From a virus, in IMG/VR virus record IMGVR_UViG_3300021425_000212, positions 1-22,595 of that record: a stretch of 22,595 bases of DNA, one strand, 5' to 3'. The notes beneath the pieces were generated by a model. The model ran no database searches, had not been told where the DNA came from, and worked only from the letters and a program-made list of their open reading frames with translations. The position numbers and the translations under genes were made by a program. Shown piece after piece: positions 1 to 7,253 of this stretch (position 1 is the first letter of the stretch; each line of letters starts with the position of its first letter).

Positions 1-1910
1 ATGGTGGCAATAGCTATAAAGCCACCAACCTGTTGTGTAGATCGGTAAAGAATTGTGTAGGCGTAGTCTGACTCTGAGGGATTGGTCCAAGTAACCTTAA
101 TTTGATTTTGACCTCCAGATGCCGCTAGGTCTGTTGGCATTGTCGGAGGGGTAGTGTCTGGGCTTGTCGATACGGTATCGCTTACTGTTGCCGACTTAAT
201 GCCAGCACTGTTTACCGCCCGCAAACTAACAAGGTATGTAATGTTAGCGGCAAGGCCATTTACACGAAGGCTGGTTATATCCAGGTCGTAATCCAATTCT
301 TCGTAATGCACGATTACATCTGGGTTTGCAGTCTGATTGATAACCGTGACTTCGTAATATTCGACAAACTCATCAAGTGACCCAGTAAAGGAAATATCTA
401 CAAAGACATTTGTCGTACCGTCATCTGCCAGTTCATTTCCAGCAGTAACACTTAAAGATGAAGGCGCACCCACGGTAAACGGGTCAGGCAAGTCAGTATC
501 TGCATAGGTTTGCTCCTCGCTTGCTTGGTCGTAGGCATAGATGGTGCTGTCATATTCGACAAGCTGAAGGTTTACAGTACCGTCATAGTTAAGGGTTAGC
601 TCCTCCACCTGAAAAGGCTTTGCTGTCCAATCTGGCGTTGGGTGGGTTACGCTTACCCTATCCCCTATTCGCAGATTAAGCGCCTCTGACGTTGCTTTTA
701 GCGAAGCCCTTAGCGCATTACGCGATCTAAGGCAGAAAATTCTGGCAAAGTCTCTAGCCGCGTAAAAATCAGTAATGGTCGGTAGATCAATTTCCTCTAC
801 CAATACCTCGCCACCATCTGCGCTGAGAAAATTTGTTTCCTGGGCAGAGCCAGCGTCAGGCCATATCGCTTGATCGGGCTCCCACTTGGTTTCTGGATTG
901 GGAAACTTACAAAGAACACGGTTAAATTTGTCCTCTTTGCGCTCACTCTTTATAGCGATACCGCCAATGATGGTCGATGTATCAAGAGTCATTACAGAGG
1001 TGGAAACACTTTGGTCTATGTAGAGGTAATACTTTCCGTTCTGGTAAGGAAGGAAGCCTTTACAGCCTAAAAGCATCTCGCCCAGATTCTTAAAGATTTC
1101 ATCGCCGGTATTGATGATGGCATTACACTTAAATAACTTAACTCCCGTTGGCCCTCCGCTATACGGAGTCACAGTAAAGTTATCTAAATCATCTGCCGCA
1201 TCTTCAAATGAAGTGCTATCTATTACGCTTGTGGCTAACCCTTTGCCATATCGTGTACTAGTAAGGTAGTCGCGTATACATAAAGCAGGGTTGTCAGACC
1301 AAGCTGTTGTTGATGTTCTCGGGTCAAAGACCTTTCTGCCTTTCACTATAGCGGTGATATTAGGTATCCCAGAAAATACGTCTGGATCCCACTGCAACCT
1401 AACAGCGAGATAGGCAACGCCCGATAGCTTGTGGTTGACGCCCCAATTAGTTGCGTTGGATAAAATTGCGCTTGCCGCTTGATTGTCTTGGCCGCGCATA
1501 CATTCTATGTAGACATAATTTTTTCCTACCTGCTCTTGGCTTCTAAATATACGCCTATCTGGGTTGGTGCTATTTACTTCCTCAATCGTCCCATAGCGGC
1601 CTTCATCTATTGCGTAATCATCAATCTCAATGTCATAAATATCTTCAACTGGCCCTTCGCAAAGCACGATAGCCATATACAAATAAAGGTTTTCATCGCC
1701 ACCCTCGGTGTGAACATAGACGCGAGTTCCGGCAATACGCCTTGTGCCGTAGATAACAGGGATAGGCTCAATGTTGGAGTCCTTATTAACCAGAACCCCA
1801 GCAAATTCATCTTGCGCTCTTTCAGCGGCTTTCTGGGCGTCCTTAGCGGCTTTATATGAAAGCCCACCAGCAACTGCCGCGACTACGCCTAATATAATTC
1901 CAAGTACCAT
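1..1910 (-). CDS. Tail-tip / host-specificity protein, gpJ-like (3' end outside window)
   Basis: Central tail-tip protein of a lambda-type tail, the part that contacts the host receptor and seals the tail tube. The ATG at 1910 overlaps the TAA of the gpL-like gene (TAATG). The frame stays open for 636 codons to the left edge, so the C-terminus is missing. The N-terminus (about residues 1-30) starts MVLGIILGVVAAVAGG and then an Ala/Lys-rich helix, a common start for this family. The next stretch (PVIYGTRRIAG, then IVLCEGPVEDIYDIEID) resembles the N-terminal domain of gpJ-like proteins. From about residue 480 the sequence turns beta-rich, and residues from about 585 (TTPPTMPTDLAAS, then KVTWTNPSESDYAYTILYRS) look like a fibronectin type III repeat. 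Position after the gpM and gpL homologues supports the call. Receptor specificity cannot be read from the sequence. Confidence 0.85.
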   Translation of the reverse strand, partial: MVLGIILGVVAAVAGGLSYKAAKDAQKAAERAQDEFAGVLVNKDSNIEPIPVIYGTRRIAGTRVYVHTEGGDENLYLYMAIVLCEGPVEDIYDIEIDDYAIDEGRYGTIEEVNSTNPDRRIFRSQEQVGKNYVYIECMRGQDNQAASAILSNATNWGVNHKLSGVAYLAVRLQWDPDVFSGIPNITAIVKGRKVFDPRTSTTAWSDNPALCIRDYLTSTRYGKGLATSVIDSTSFEDAADDLDNFTVTPYSGGPTGVKLFKCNAIINTGDEIFKNLGEMLLGCKGFLPYQNGKYYLYIDQSVSTSVMTLDTSTIIGGIAIKSERKEDKFNRVLCKFPNPETKWEPDQAIWPDAGSAQETNFLSADGGEVLVEEIDLPTITDFYAARDFARIFCLRSRNALRASLKATSEALNLRIGDRVSVTHPTPDWTAKPFQVEELTLNYDGTVNLQLVEYDSTIYAYDQASEEQTYADTDLPDPFTVGAPSSLSVTAGNELADDGTTNVFVDISFTGSLDEFVEYYEVTVINQTANPDVIVHYEELDYDLDITSLRVNGLAANITYLVSLRAVNSAGIKSATVSDTVSTSPDTTPPTMPTDLAASGGQNQIKVTWTNPSESDYAYTILYRSTQQVGGFIAIAT

Positions 1911-2470
1911 TAAGCCTTTCTCCCCCAGCGCAAATCTTTGACTTTGTTATGAGCATACTCAAAGCCAACGTCAGTACTGAAAAATGATTGCTGGGATTTA
2001 AGGTTAGTCCTGCGGCAACGAATCTTATCAAAGTCTACCCAGTGGCTAGCCGCCTCTACGCTGATCGCTGTTTCCGCTGTGGTGTCAGCAATATCAAACC
2101 CAGTGATTCGCCCGTCAAAGTAAGTAAAAACGTCTTGCACAACATTGCTGGCGTTAACCAAAGCCCTGCGAAGAAGCAACCTTTTATTAATGTAGTCGCC
2201 ACCTAAAAATGCCGCTATATAGGCTTGGCTTGCATCTGCACCAGTAAGGGTAATAGATAGGCTATTTACCTTTAGTGCGCCCGACTCCCTAGCCTCAGAA
2301 ATATCAATAAGGTTTTGGCTATTCGCGTAGGCATTACTGTCGTAGGTTAGACTTGCGCCATAATCTGTTAGGCGAAAGGTAGAGGAAAGATCAATGTCTA
2401 TCAGAGTCGCCAGCCTAAACTGGTTATCATCTAAAGCCGTAGTCCATGTAGTAGATAGCCCACGGCTCAT
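1910..2470 (-). CDS. Minor tail protein, gpL-like (186 aa)
   Basis: Tail-tip assembly protein. It sits between the gpM-like gene and the gpJ-like gene, exactly as L does in lambda, and its start directly abuts the preceding stop (TAAATG). The protein is beta-rich, with segments such as RLATLIDIDLSSTFRLTDY and a conserved-looking end (FDKIRCRRTN, then a WG near the C-terminus). Lambda gpL carries an iron-sulfur cluster on four C-terminal cysteines. Here only one cysteine is visible (in KIRCRRTN), so a cluster is unlikely. A DUF2163/hub-type relationship is an alternative label. The family call is from pattern and gene order. Confidence 0.7.
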   Translation of the reverse strand: MSRGLSTTWTTALDDNQFRLATLIDIDLSSTFRLTDYGASLTYDSNAYANSQNLIDISEARESGALKVNSLSITLTGADASQAYIAAFLGGDYINKRLLLRRALVNASNVVQDVFTYFDGRITGFDIADTTAETAISVEAASHWVDFDKIRCRRTNLKSQQSFFSTDVGFEYAHNKVKDLRWGRKA

Positions 2471-2821
2471 TTAAATATCCTCAATCAGATCAACTTCAAA
2501 CCTATAATACCCGTCTACACCAGCGTCAAACTCTTGTATATCCCCGTCAAACCTAACGGTAATTGTTTCTTCTGTGCCAAGAGTCGGGTTTTCTAAGGCT
2601 ATATCAAAAGGGTCAAAGTTTCCCTTTCTGGCAATAATAAAATCGTAAATAGGCTCAAAGTCTGCCTTAGTCATTATTGGGTAGGTGACTGTAAACTCGC
2701 GTCTGCTTGAATTTAGACTTCTGACCTGCAATCTACCGTTGATACTCTCGCTCATTAAATTGTAATGACGCACTCTGGTAGAGATTGACTGATACTTGGG
2801 TGTGCTTGGAAAATTAGCCAT
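2471..2821 (-). CDS. Minor tail protein, gpM-like (116 aa)
   Basis: Small tail-tip protein placed directly after the tape measure gene; the ATG overlaps the tape measure stop (TAATG). Its length matches lambda gpM (about 109 aa). The pattern fits that family: an N-terminal PSTPKYQSISTRVRHYN, a middle REFTVTYPIMTKADFEPIYDF (a stretch typical of proteins that recast a tail-protein fold), and FDPFDIALENP before a beta-rich end. It probably joins the tape measure C-terminus to the tail-tip hub. The assignment relies on length, order and pattern rather than a catalytic motif. Confidence 0.7.
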   Translation of the reverse strand: MANFPSTPKYQSISTRVRHYNLMSESINGRLQVRSLNSSRREFTVTYPIMTKADFEPIYDFIIARKGNFDPFDIALENPTLGTEETITVRFDGDIQEFDAGVDGYYRFEVDLIEDI

Positions 2822-4581
2822 TATGCTAATGCGCTCCTACCGCGATTCATTACAGCATCATTTATTAAACCAACAAGCAGTTTCTTTCTTCGCACTAGCA
2901 TTTCATCGAAAGAAGTTGCGTCCATAGCGGAAATATTGAAATTCACGTTTGCCGCGCCCTGACCTTTAGTGTGGTCAATAACCGTTTCATTAGGGTGTAG
3001 TATTGCTGGCATACCACCTCTACCATCTATACCCCCTGCTCTTGCGCCAAAGCCAGTGAAACCGCCGCCTTCAAAAGAAGCCGCCGTTTGACCAATAATC
3101 ATACCGGCTGTTGCAAAACCTAATCCTGCCGCTATCTTTGCATGCATAGCACCTGTTGCAAGTATAGCTGGGGCCGACGGACCCGCCATTGTTGCCATTT
3201 GTGCATAGGCCGCATATATCGACATAGAAGCCTGCAAGCCATTAATAATCGCACTACCAGCCGCTAACGCCTGTTGCGCCACGTAAAATGCTTTTGATGC
3301 CGCTGTTCCCTCGGCAAAAATTCCCTGTAGCGCACCTATTTGTGATTGCGTTGTGCTAACTATAGTGTTCGCGGACGATAACGCGGCTTGCTGTTGGGCT
3401 TCCGACATTTGACTAAAGGACATCATCATTCCTTCGGTCGATGAGGTTACAACCTCTGCGGCTTCAGCGGCGGATGCGCTTAGATCGCCATACCACGCTT
3501 TAAGGTCGTCACTTGGCTTTGGCGCGCTTAATATCTCCCCAATCTCACTCTGTATGCCTCTGGCCTGATTAAACATTCCTTGGCTTAGCTCAAGCATTGT
3601 TCTTTCTACATTACTAATAATAGGCTCCATGCCCATAGCCTGACCAAAGGCGCTTTCTGCTATGTCGTTATATTTTTCGACAATGGCATCTATGGCTCTG
3701 CCCACACCAGAGAACGCACTAATAATAGTTCCGGCAAACATAAGCCCACCAGACTTTAAGCGCATAAACATAACCTCTATGCCTAAAAGTCCGTCTTTAA
3801 AAGCGCCATAAGCTGTTATTAGTCTCATGGCGACAGTTTGGCCTGTGTTACCAAACTCTGCGCTTTCCATTGCACTCTGTTTAAAGTCAGTAGCAATGCC
3901 GGTAATAATTGGCGCAAACTCTACTGCTAGCTGATTACCCAGCCCTACAAATACTTTTTGAGCGCCTAGTAGTGCATCGTTTGCTTGTTCGATTTTGGCC
4001 GCGTCTGTTCTACTAATCGCCAATCCAAGCATATCGGCCTCAAGAGCCATCTTCTGAAGCTCTGCCGAACCGCCTTTAAGAGTATTAACAAGGGCAACAC
4101 CTTCGCTATCAAATAGCTTCATTGCCAGCCTAACTCTGTCAGACTGAGAGCCAACATTTTGCATAGCATCAGCGATAACGCCTAACTGCTCATCTAACGG
4201 TAATTGCTGTAGCTGGCCTGCTTCAATGTTAAGCTCACGGAGTGCGCCCTTAGCTTCGCCAGTACCTAGCGCCGCCTCAGACACCCTGCGGGTCATTCTC
4301 TGAAGCGCCATGTTTAGGGTTTCTGTTGTTACGCCACTGATTTCTGCGGCGTATTGCATACCCGCCAGGGCTTGGGTAGTCGCGCCAACCTTATCGGCTG
4401 TCTTTGCCAATTGGTCGATAGCTCGCATAGAAGAAGCTGTTAGGGCGATAGCGGCGGCGGCACCTGCTGTGCCTACCGTAGCCGCTACTTTTGCTATTTT
4501 AGTTAGGCTAGAGCCTACAGAGCTAAATGCCTTGGCCGTTCTATCTTGAGCGAATATTTGGAGGGTTATGTTTTCTGCCAT
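2821..4581 (-). CDS. Tail tape measure protein (586 aa)
   Basis: Sets tail length and is ejected through the tail tube during DNA entry. The protein is long, helical and Ala/Gly/Met-rich. It has a hydrophobic segment near residues 28-50, a long central helical region (QALAGMQYAAEISGV and ALQRMTRRVSEAALG), and a hydrophobic C-terminal zone around residues 440-510. The C-terminal region has a Gly-rich FEGGGFTGFGARAGG stretch and then MPAILHPNETVID, a tail often seen in tape measure proteins. At about 1.5 angstrom per residue, a family rule of thumb, 586 residues would give a tail near 90 nm. Its start lies inside the frameshifted T extension of the chaperone gene, as in lambda. Confidence 0.93.
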   Translation of the reverse strand: MAENITLQIFAQDRTAKAFSSVGSSLTKIAKVAATVGTAGAAAAIALTASSMRAIDQLAKTADKVGATTQALAGMQYAAEISGVTTETLNMALQRMTRRVSEAALGTGEAKGALRELNIEAGQLQQLPLDEQLGVIADAMQNVGSQSDRVRLAMKLFDSEGVALVNTLKGGSAELQKMALEADMLGLAISRTDAAKIEQANDALLGAQKVFVGLGNQLAVEFAPIITGIATDFKQSAMESAEFGNTGQTVAMRLITAYGAFKDGLLGIEVMFMRLKSGGLMFAGTIISAFSGVGRAIDAIVEKYNDIAESAFGQAMGMEPIISNVERTMLELSQGMFNQARGIQSEIGEILSAPKPSDDLKAWYGDLSASAAEAAEVVTSSTEGMMMSFSQMSEAQQQAALSSANTIVSTTQSQIGALQGIFAEGTAASKAFYVAQQALAAGSAIINGLQASMSIYAAYAQMATMAGPSAPAILATGAMHAKIAAGLGFATAGMIIGQTAASFEGGGFTGFGARAGGIDGRGGMPAILHPNETVIDHTKGQGAANVNFNISAMDATSFDEMLVRRKKLLVGLINDAVMNRGRSALA

Positions 4582-5049
4582 TTTTTTCTCTCATCCGAAA
4601 CCAAGAAATCCAGCCTTGGTATTCTCTAACGTCCATCTGCATGATTTCGCCGACAGTCTTGTGCAGATGCTCCGCTAGCAAATAGCAGAATTGTAGGTCG
4701 CTGTCGGCTTTTAGTTTCCCTCAATATCTTCCGCTGAAGGGTCAGAATTGTTAATTTGATTAACAACGCTGGCAAGCACATCAGGGTCTACTGACTTTAA
4801 AAGCTCCGTCTTGTCTAGCTTTCTAAATAGCGGATTGCCTTCCGCGTCAATTAGCCGGTAGATGATGGTAAGTACCATAGCTTCAGCGGCGTTACCCTTG
4901 TTAGCACACTCCATAATCTCTCCCAGTTTTTGCAGAGAGATTGCTGGCTTAATGAAGGCGTCAGTGTCCCACTCCTTAATGGAGATGGGTCTTGGCTCCT
5001 CTGACAGCTTTGCGCTGTAGTGTGCTTTTGCTTTTTCAAGTACGCTCAT
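4541..5049 (-). CDS. Tail assembly chaperone fusion gpGT, made by -1 frameshift (169 aa)
   Basis: Frameshift product of the G gene. At GGGAAAC, just before the G stop codon, a -1 shift lets the ribosome read on for 57 residues: L-K-A-D-S-D-L-Q-F, then CYLLAEHLHKTVGEIMQMDV, then YQGWISWFRM and a basic tail, ending at a TAG at 4541. The extension overlaps the tape measure start by 41 bases. The YLLAEHL...EIMQMDVREYQGWISWF pattern matches the T-type domain of tail chaperones (compare DUF4035-like proteins). In lambda, G coats the tape measure and the T domain recruits major tail protein. The predicted protein is 112 + 57 residues. Frameshifting itself is inferred from sequence, not observed. Confidence 0.85.
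4711..5049 (-). CDS. Tail assembly chaperone gpG-like (112 aa)
   Basis: Zero-frame product of the tail chaperone gene, lying between the major tail protein and the tape measure gene. It is small, helical and acidic at its end (DPSAEDIEGN). It contains EKAKAHYSAKLSEEPRPISIKEW, a common type of opening for short chaperones of this class, then a helical core around FIKPAISLQKLGEIMECANKGN. The ATG at 5049 follows the major tail protein stop with only three bases between them. The stop codon TAA at 4711-4713 immediately follows the slippery heptamer, so most ribosomes should end here and a minority should make gpGT. Confidence 0.85.
   Translation of the reverse strand: MSVLEKAKAHYSAKLSEEPRPISIKEWDTDAFIKPAISLQKLGEIMECANKGNAAEAMVLTIIYRLIDAEGNPLFRKLDKTELLKSVDPDVLASVVNQINNSDPSAEDIEGN
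4714..4720 (-). other. Programmed -1 ribosomal frameshift site GGGAAAC
   Basis: On the minus strand the last zero-frame codons are GAG GGA AAC TAA, so the heptamer reads G GGA AAC, the classic X XXY YYZ form. Slipping by -1 re-pairs the tRNAs with GGG and AAA, and CTA is the next codon. Lambda uses GGGAAAG at the same place in its G-T pair. The open -1 frame runs 57 codons and encodes a recognisable T-type domain, which supports function. I did not find an obvious strong stem directly after the site. Confidence 0.88.
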
Positions 5050-5052
5050 AGA

Positions 5053-5442
5053 TTAGACCGTTGTTGAGGTAAGTGCGCCCGTACCCTGTACTGAGATAGA
5101 AGCCTCTACCATGCCATCAAAAGAACCGCTTTTAGATACGCCCGTAACAATACAGCTACCAGTGTAATAAGTATCACCTGCGGCGTCTCCTTCTGGATAT
5201 ACATTAAGAGTAATAGAGCTACCTACTGTCAACGCGCCCTGACCAGTTGTGTCAGTCTCATCCCAAAACACATCTACACTACCAGACCAATTAGTAAGGC
5301 TGGGTAGATAGGTTCTTGCAGAATCGCCCATTGAGGTATCCTCAAGCGTATCTGCGCTTTCTTCAATGCTATATGATCGCACCTCGGCAACTGTGTTAGT
5401 GCCTACTTTAACGATGCCTTCACTTCCTGCGTGAGTAGCCAT
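5053..5442 (-). CDS. Major tail (tube) protein (129 aa)
   Basis: Forms the tail tube as stacked rings. The protein is small and beta-rich with many Ser, Thr and Gly (SIEESADTLEDTSMGDSARTYLPSL, then WSGSVDVFWDE, then ASISVQGTGALTS). The LEDTSMGD...WSGSVDVFWD pattern is typical of tail tube proteins of this size. The gene has a very strong ribosome binding site, GAGGAGG eight bases before the ATG, which fits a highly expressed virion protein. The site lies inside the Glu-rich last codons of the gene upstream. Placement before the G/GT chaperone gene agrees. Confidence 0.88.
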   Translation of the reverse strand: MATHAGSEGIVKVGTNTVAEVRSYSIEESADTLEDTSMGDSARTYLPSLTNWSGSVDVFWDETDTTGQGALTVGSSITLNVYPEGDAAGDTYYTGSCIVTGVSKSGSFDGMVEASISVQGTGALTSTTV

Positions 5443-5445
5443 TCT

Positions 5446-5604
5446 TTATTCCTCCTCGGAATCTTTAGGTTCTTCAATAACTGGCTTAACCTTTTTTGCA
5501 GGCTTTTTCTCGCCGCAGACAGTCCAGCCCATATTCTTTAAACTTTCTACCTTTGACGGGTGTGCGCTAATTGTTGACCCGTCTTTATGCTCCATTTCAA
5601 CCAT
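5446..5604 (-). CDS. Small tail-region protein, unknown function (52 aa)
   Basis: Small gene between the tail terminator and the major tail protein. The ATG at 5604 overlaps the previous stop (TAATG); a longer in-frame start at 5637 would overlap the upstream gene further and is less likely. The protein opens MVEMEHKDGSTISAHPSKVES, then NMGWTV, and ends with a Lys-rich and then Glu-rich tail (KKPAKKVKPVIEEPKDSEEE). Short proteins of this shape occur in other siphophages just before the tail tube gene, but I know no proven role. The Glu codons at its end also supply the ribosome binding site of the major tail gene. Confidence 0.7.
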   Translation of the reverse strand: MVEMEHKDGSTISAHPSKVESLKNMGWTVCGEKKPAKKVKPVIEEPKDSEEE

Positions 5605-6038
5605 TACACGGTTCCTCGTGTGAAGTGGTAGATGCATCTGGCCGTAATTATAACCCCGCCAATTGGGTCTATACTACCGTCATCGGCTTCTACACTTATG
5701 ATTTGAGTATCAATTGCGTAACCACCTCGGGTTCTATCAGCATCTAGCCTTTCCTCTATTTGCTCAATAACCTCATTTCTAGCGGTATCAATATTTTTAC
5801 TTTTTACATAGCAGACTATTTCATAGTCAATCGTGGCCGTTCTTTTGGTGCCACTTCCCCCAATGGTAGTATCCTCTCTGTTTTCGTTACTACTTCTAAC
5901 CAACACAGCAGGGAACTGCGCGTTGCTTAACTTGTCGAAATCAAACGGCTCTCGGGTTACTAGCTTAAATATATGCCCACTAGCGTTAGACGTTAGGACG
6001 GTAACTATATTCTGGGCGATACTTTCTCGATTGCTCAT
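5604..6038 (-). CDS. Putative tail terminator / tail completion protein (144 aa)
   Basis: Probably caps the tail tube and stops its growth, as gpU does in lambda. The evidence is size, position between the neck gene and the tail tube gene, and a mixed alpha/beta pattern: an N-terminal helix (RESIAQNIVTVL), FPAVLVRSSNENRED in the middle, a strand ATIDYEIVCYVK, a helix ARNEVIEQIEERLDAD, and a closing strand GGVIITARCIYHF. The start ATG overlaps the stop before it (ATGA). The function is inferred from order and fold pattern, with no catalytic motif. Confidence 0.65.
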   Translation of the reverse strand: MSNRESIAQNIVTVLTSNASGHIFKLVTREPFDFDKLSNAQFPAVLVRSSNENREDTTIGGSGTKRTATIDYEIVCYVKSKNIDTARNEVIEQIEERLDADRTRGGYAIDTQIISVEADDGSIDPIGGVIITARCIYHFTRGTV

Positions 6039-6511
6039 CGGGCAAACCCTCTGAAAAGGTAGTTTCTAAAAACCCTTTCCAATACTCTTTCATCTTGTCT
6101 GGTAAAACCAAAAAACGGCCTTTCTTTGTTAAGCATAGCCGCTTTCTTTGCCTCTGCCGCCCGACTGAAAAATATCTTTGCTCTTTTCGTATTCTGGCTG
6201 TGGGTAATGCTTCCGCGCATATTTCCCGAAAACAACAGGTTAACAGTATTCGGGTCAGTAAATTTAGGGCTTTCCCCGTCAATGGGCTTTCTGGCTTGTC
6301 GGCGTTTTAGGTAGGCTGGGCTGTATGGCTTTAATGAGCCTTTAAGACCTTTACCCTCATCCAGTCGATCAAGAATAATCTCTATTTGCTTTTGCGCCGC
6401 CCTAGATAGCGCGTGAGGTATTCTTCGCTTTATCTCCAGCCTTTCCTTAGCAGTAAGTTTGCTAGGGTCGACTGGTGTGACACCAATACCAATGTCAGGC
6501 ACCAAGGCCAT
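6035..6511 (-). CDS. Neck / virion morphogenesis protein, HK97 gp10-like (158 aa)
   Basis: Head-tail joining or tail completion protein. Recognisable pattern: SPAYLKRRQARKP, then VNLLFSGNMRGSI about 20 residues on, then a beta strand (AKIFFSRA), then KERPFFGFTRQDERVL near the C-terminus. The L-x-x-SG-x-M-x-x-S-I and RPFFG signatures are common to the gp10/virion-morphogenesis family. The N-terminal half is basic and helical. The ATG overlaps the adaptor gene stop (TAATG). Its exact place in the neck cannot be told from sequence. Confidence 0.65.
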   Translation of the reverse strand: MALVPDIGIGVTPVDPSKLTAKERLEIKRRIPHALSRAAQKQIEIILDRLDEGKGLKGSLKPYSPAYLKRRQARKPIDGESPKFTDPNTVNLLFSGNMRGSITHSQNTKRAKIFFSRAAEAKKAAMLNKERPFFGFTRQDERVLERVFRNYLFRGFAR

Positions 6512-6924
6512 TAGCGATCAAGCCTATTCAATGGCTTGGGTAGCTTTTCTTTATCTTCTATCGTGCCGCTAGAATCGGCGTCATATTCAACGCCATCAGC
6601 AAATACAGCTTCAAGCTCCTCGCCATAGCGAGACTTGTAGAATGTAATCATCTCTAGAAAACGATCATTTTCAACCCAGTTAGTTAGCTTAGGCAGGGCA
6701 TACTTCCACAATACAAGATAGGCGTTTGCCTTAGTCCATTGCGATTCGGTAAGCAGACTGGCATTCATTTCGCCATCAATGCCTCTGCGGTGCCACCAGC
6801 GGTTTCTGATCTCCCGCTCTAACTCGGCCTGCGCCTTGGCGTGTTCATCAATAAAGTTCTCAATCCCAAAGTCTAATATATCTGGGACGATCTCTTGTAG
6901 GTTCCAATCAGTAGAAAACGCCAT
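6511..6924 (-). CDS. Putative head-tail adaptor / connector protein (137 aa)
   Basis: Likely ring protein under the portal. I chose the ATG at 6924, four bases after the preceding stop (6929), because the longer in-frame start at 7083 would overlap nearly the whole upstream gene and its extra residues look like a shadow frame. The protein begins MAFSTDWNLQEIVPDILDFG. It has a helical core (EREIRNRWWHRRG, then KANAYLVLWKYALPKLTNW) and ends with an acidic segment (VEYDADSSGTIEDKE) and RLDR. The tail YDxDxSG...E...RLxR recurs in adaptor-like proteins of siphophages. The role is mainly from position. Confidence 0.55.
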   Translation of the reverse strand: MAFSTDWNLQEIVPDILDFGIENFIDEHAKAQAELEREIRNRWWHRRGIDGEMNASLLTESQWTKANAYLVLWKYALPKLTNWVENDRFLEMITFYKSRYGEELEAVFADGVEYDADSSGTIEDKEKLPKPLNRLDR

Positions 6925-6928
6925 AGCC

Positions 6929-7207
6929 TCACCATTTAACCTTTGCGGCCCAATAGATCGCGTCAAATATCGTTGCGCCTTTGAGCGAGTCGCCATGCCT
7001 TGCATACCAAGCCTTTCGCTTGGCGGCATCAGCCTTGCTTTCACCGTCTTTAGGAGGATAGCTTTTAGCCCCCTGGGAGCCAAACCTAACCAACTTAACC
7101 ATATCGCCTTTCTTTGCTAAAACTGCATGACTCTTAGATGGATGGCGGGGTGTTCTCTTGGGGACGTTGTAATCCTCAAACCGCTCGCCTCTATAGACTA
7201 TAGCCAT
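6929..7207 (-). CDS. Conserved phage protein of unknown function (92 aa)
   Basis: The start at ATG 7207 follows GGGGGA four bases upstream; an upstream in-frame extension to 7384 runs inside the capsid gene and is a shadow. The protein is basic: VPKRTPRHPSKSHAVLAKKG, then MVKLVRFGSQGAKSY, then a Lys/Arg-rich KADAAKRKAWYARH, and ends AIYWAAKVKW. The layout (PKRTPxHPxKSH, K-hV-RFG-x-QG, R-x-x-xxARH, YWAxKVKW) is a family I recognise among tailed phages, often next to the capsid or connector genes. It has no proven function. A role in capsid or DNA binding would be speculation. Confidence 0.75.
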   Translation of the reverse strand: MAIVYRGERFEDYNVPKRTPRHPSKSHAVLAKKGDMVKLVRFGSQGAKSYPPKDGESKADAAKRKAWYARHGDSLKGATIFDAIYWAAKVKW

Positions 7208-7221
7208 ACGTTCCCCCAGAA

Positions 7222-7248
7222 AGGAAAGCGCCCCCGAAAGGGCGCGTA
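7222..7248 (-). terminator. Hairpin after the major capsid gene
   Basis: Six-base-pair inverted repeat GCGCCC/GGGCGC at 7228-7233 and 7240-7245, six bases after the capsid stop codon region. In the minus-strand RNA it is followed by a pyrimidine-rich TTTCCTTTCT rather than a clean T run. It could be a weak terminator or a 3' stabilising stem that lets capsid be made at a higher level than the connector genes. Confidence 0.5.
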
Positions 7249-7253
7249 GTGCC

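Noticed and set aside
870-1859. Plus-strand and alternate minus-strand open frames in the left end
   Set aside because: The minus-strand gpJ-like frame is open across the entire region, has typical sequence patterns and a coupled start. The other frames have no ribosome binding site or family pattern.
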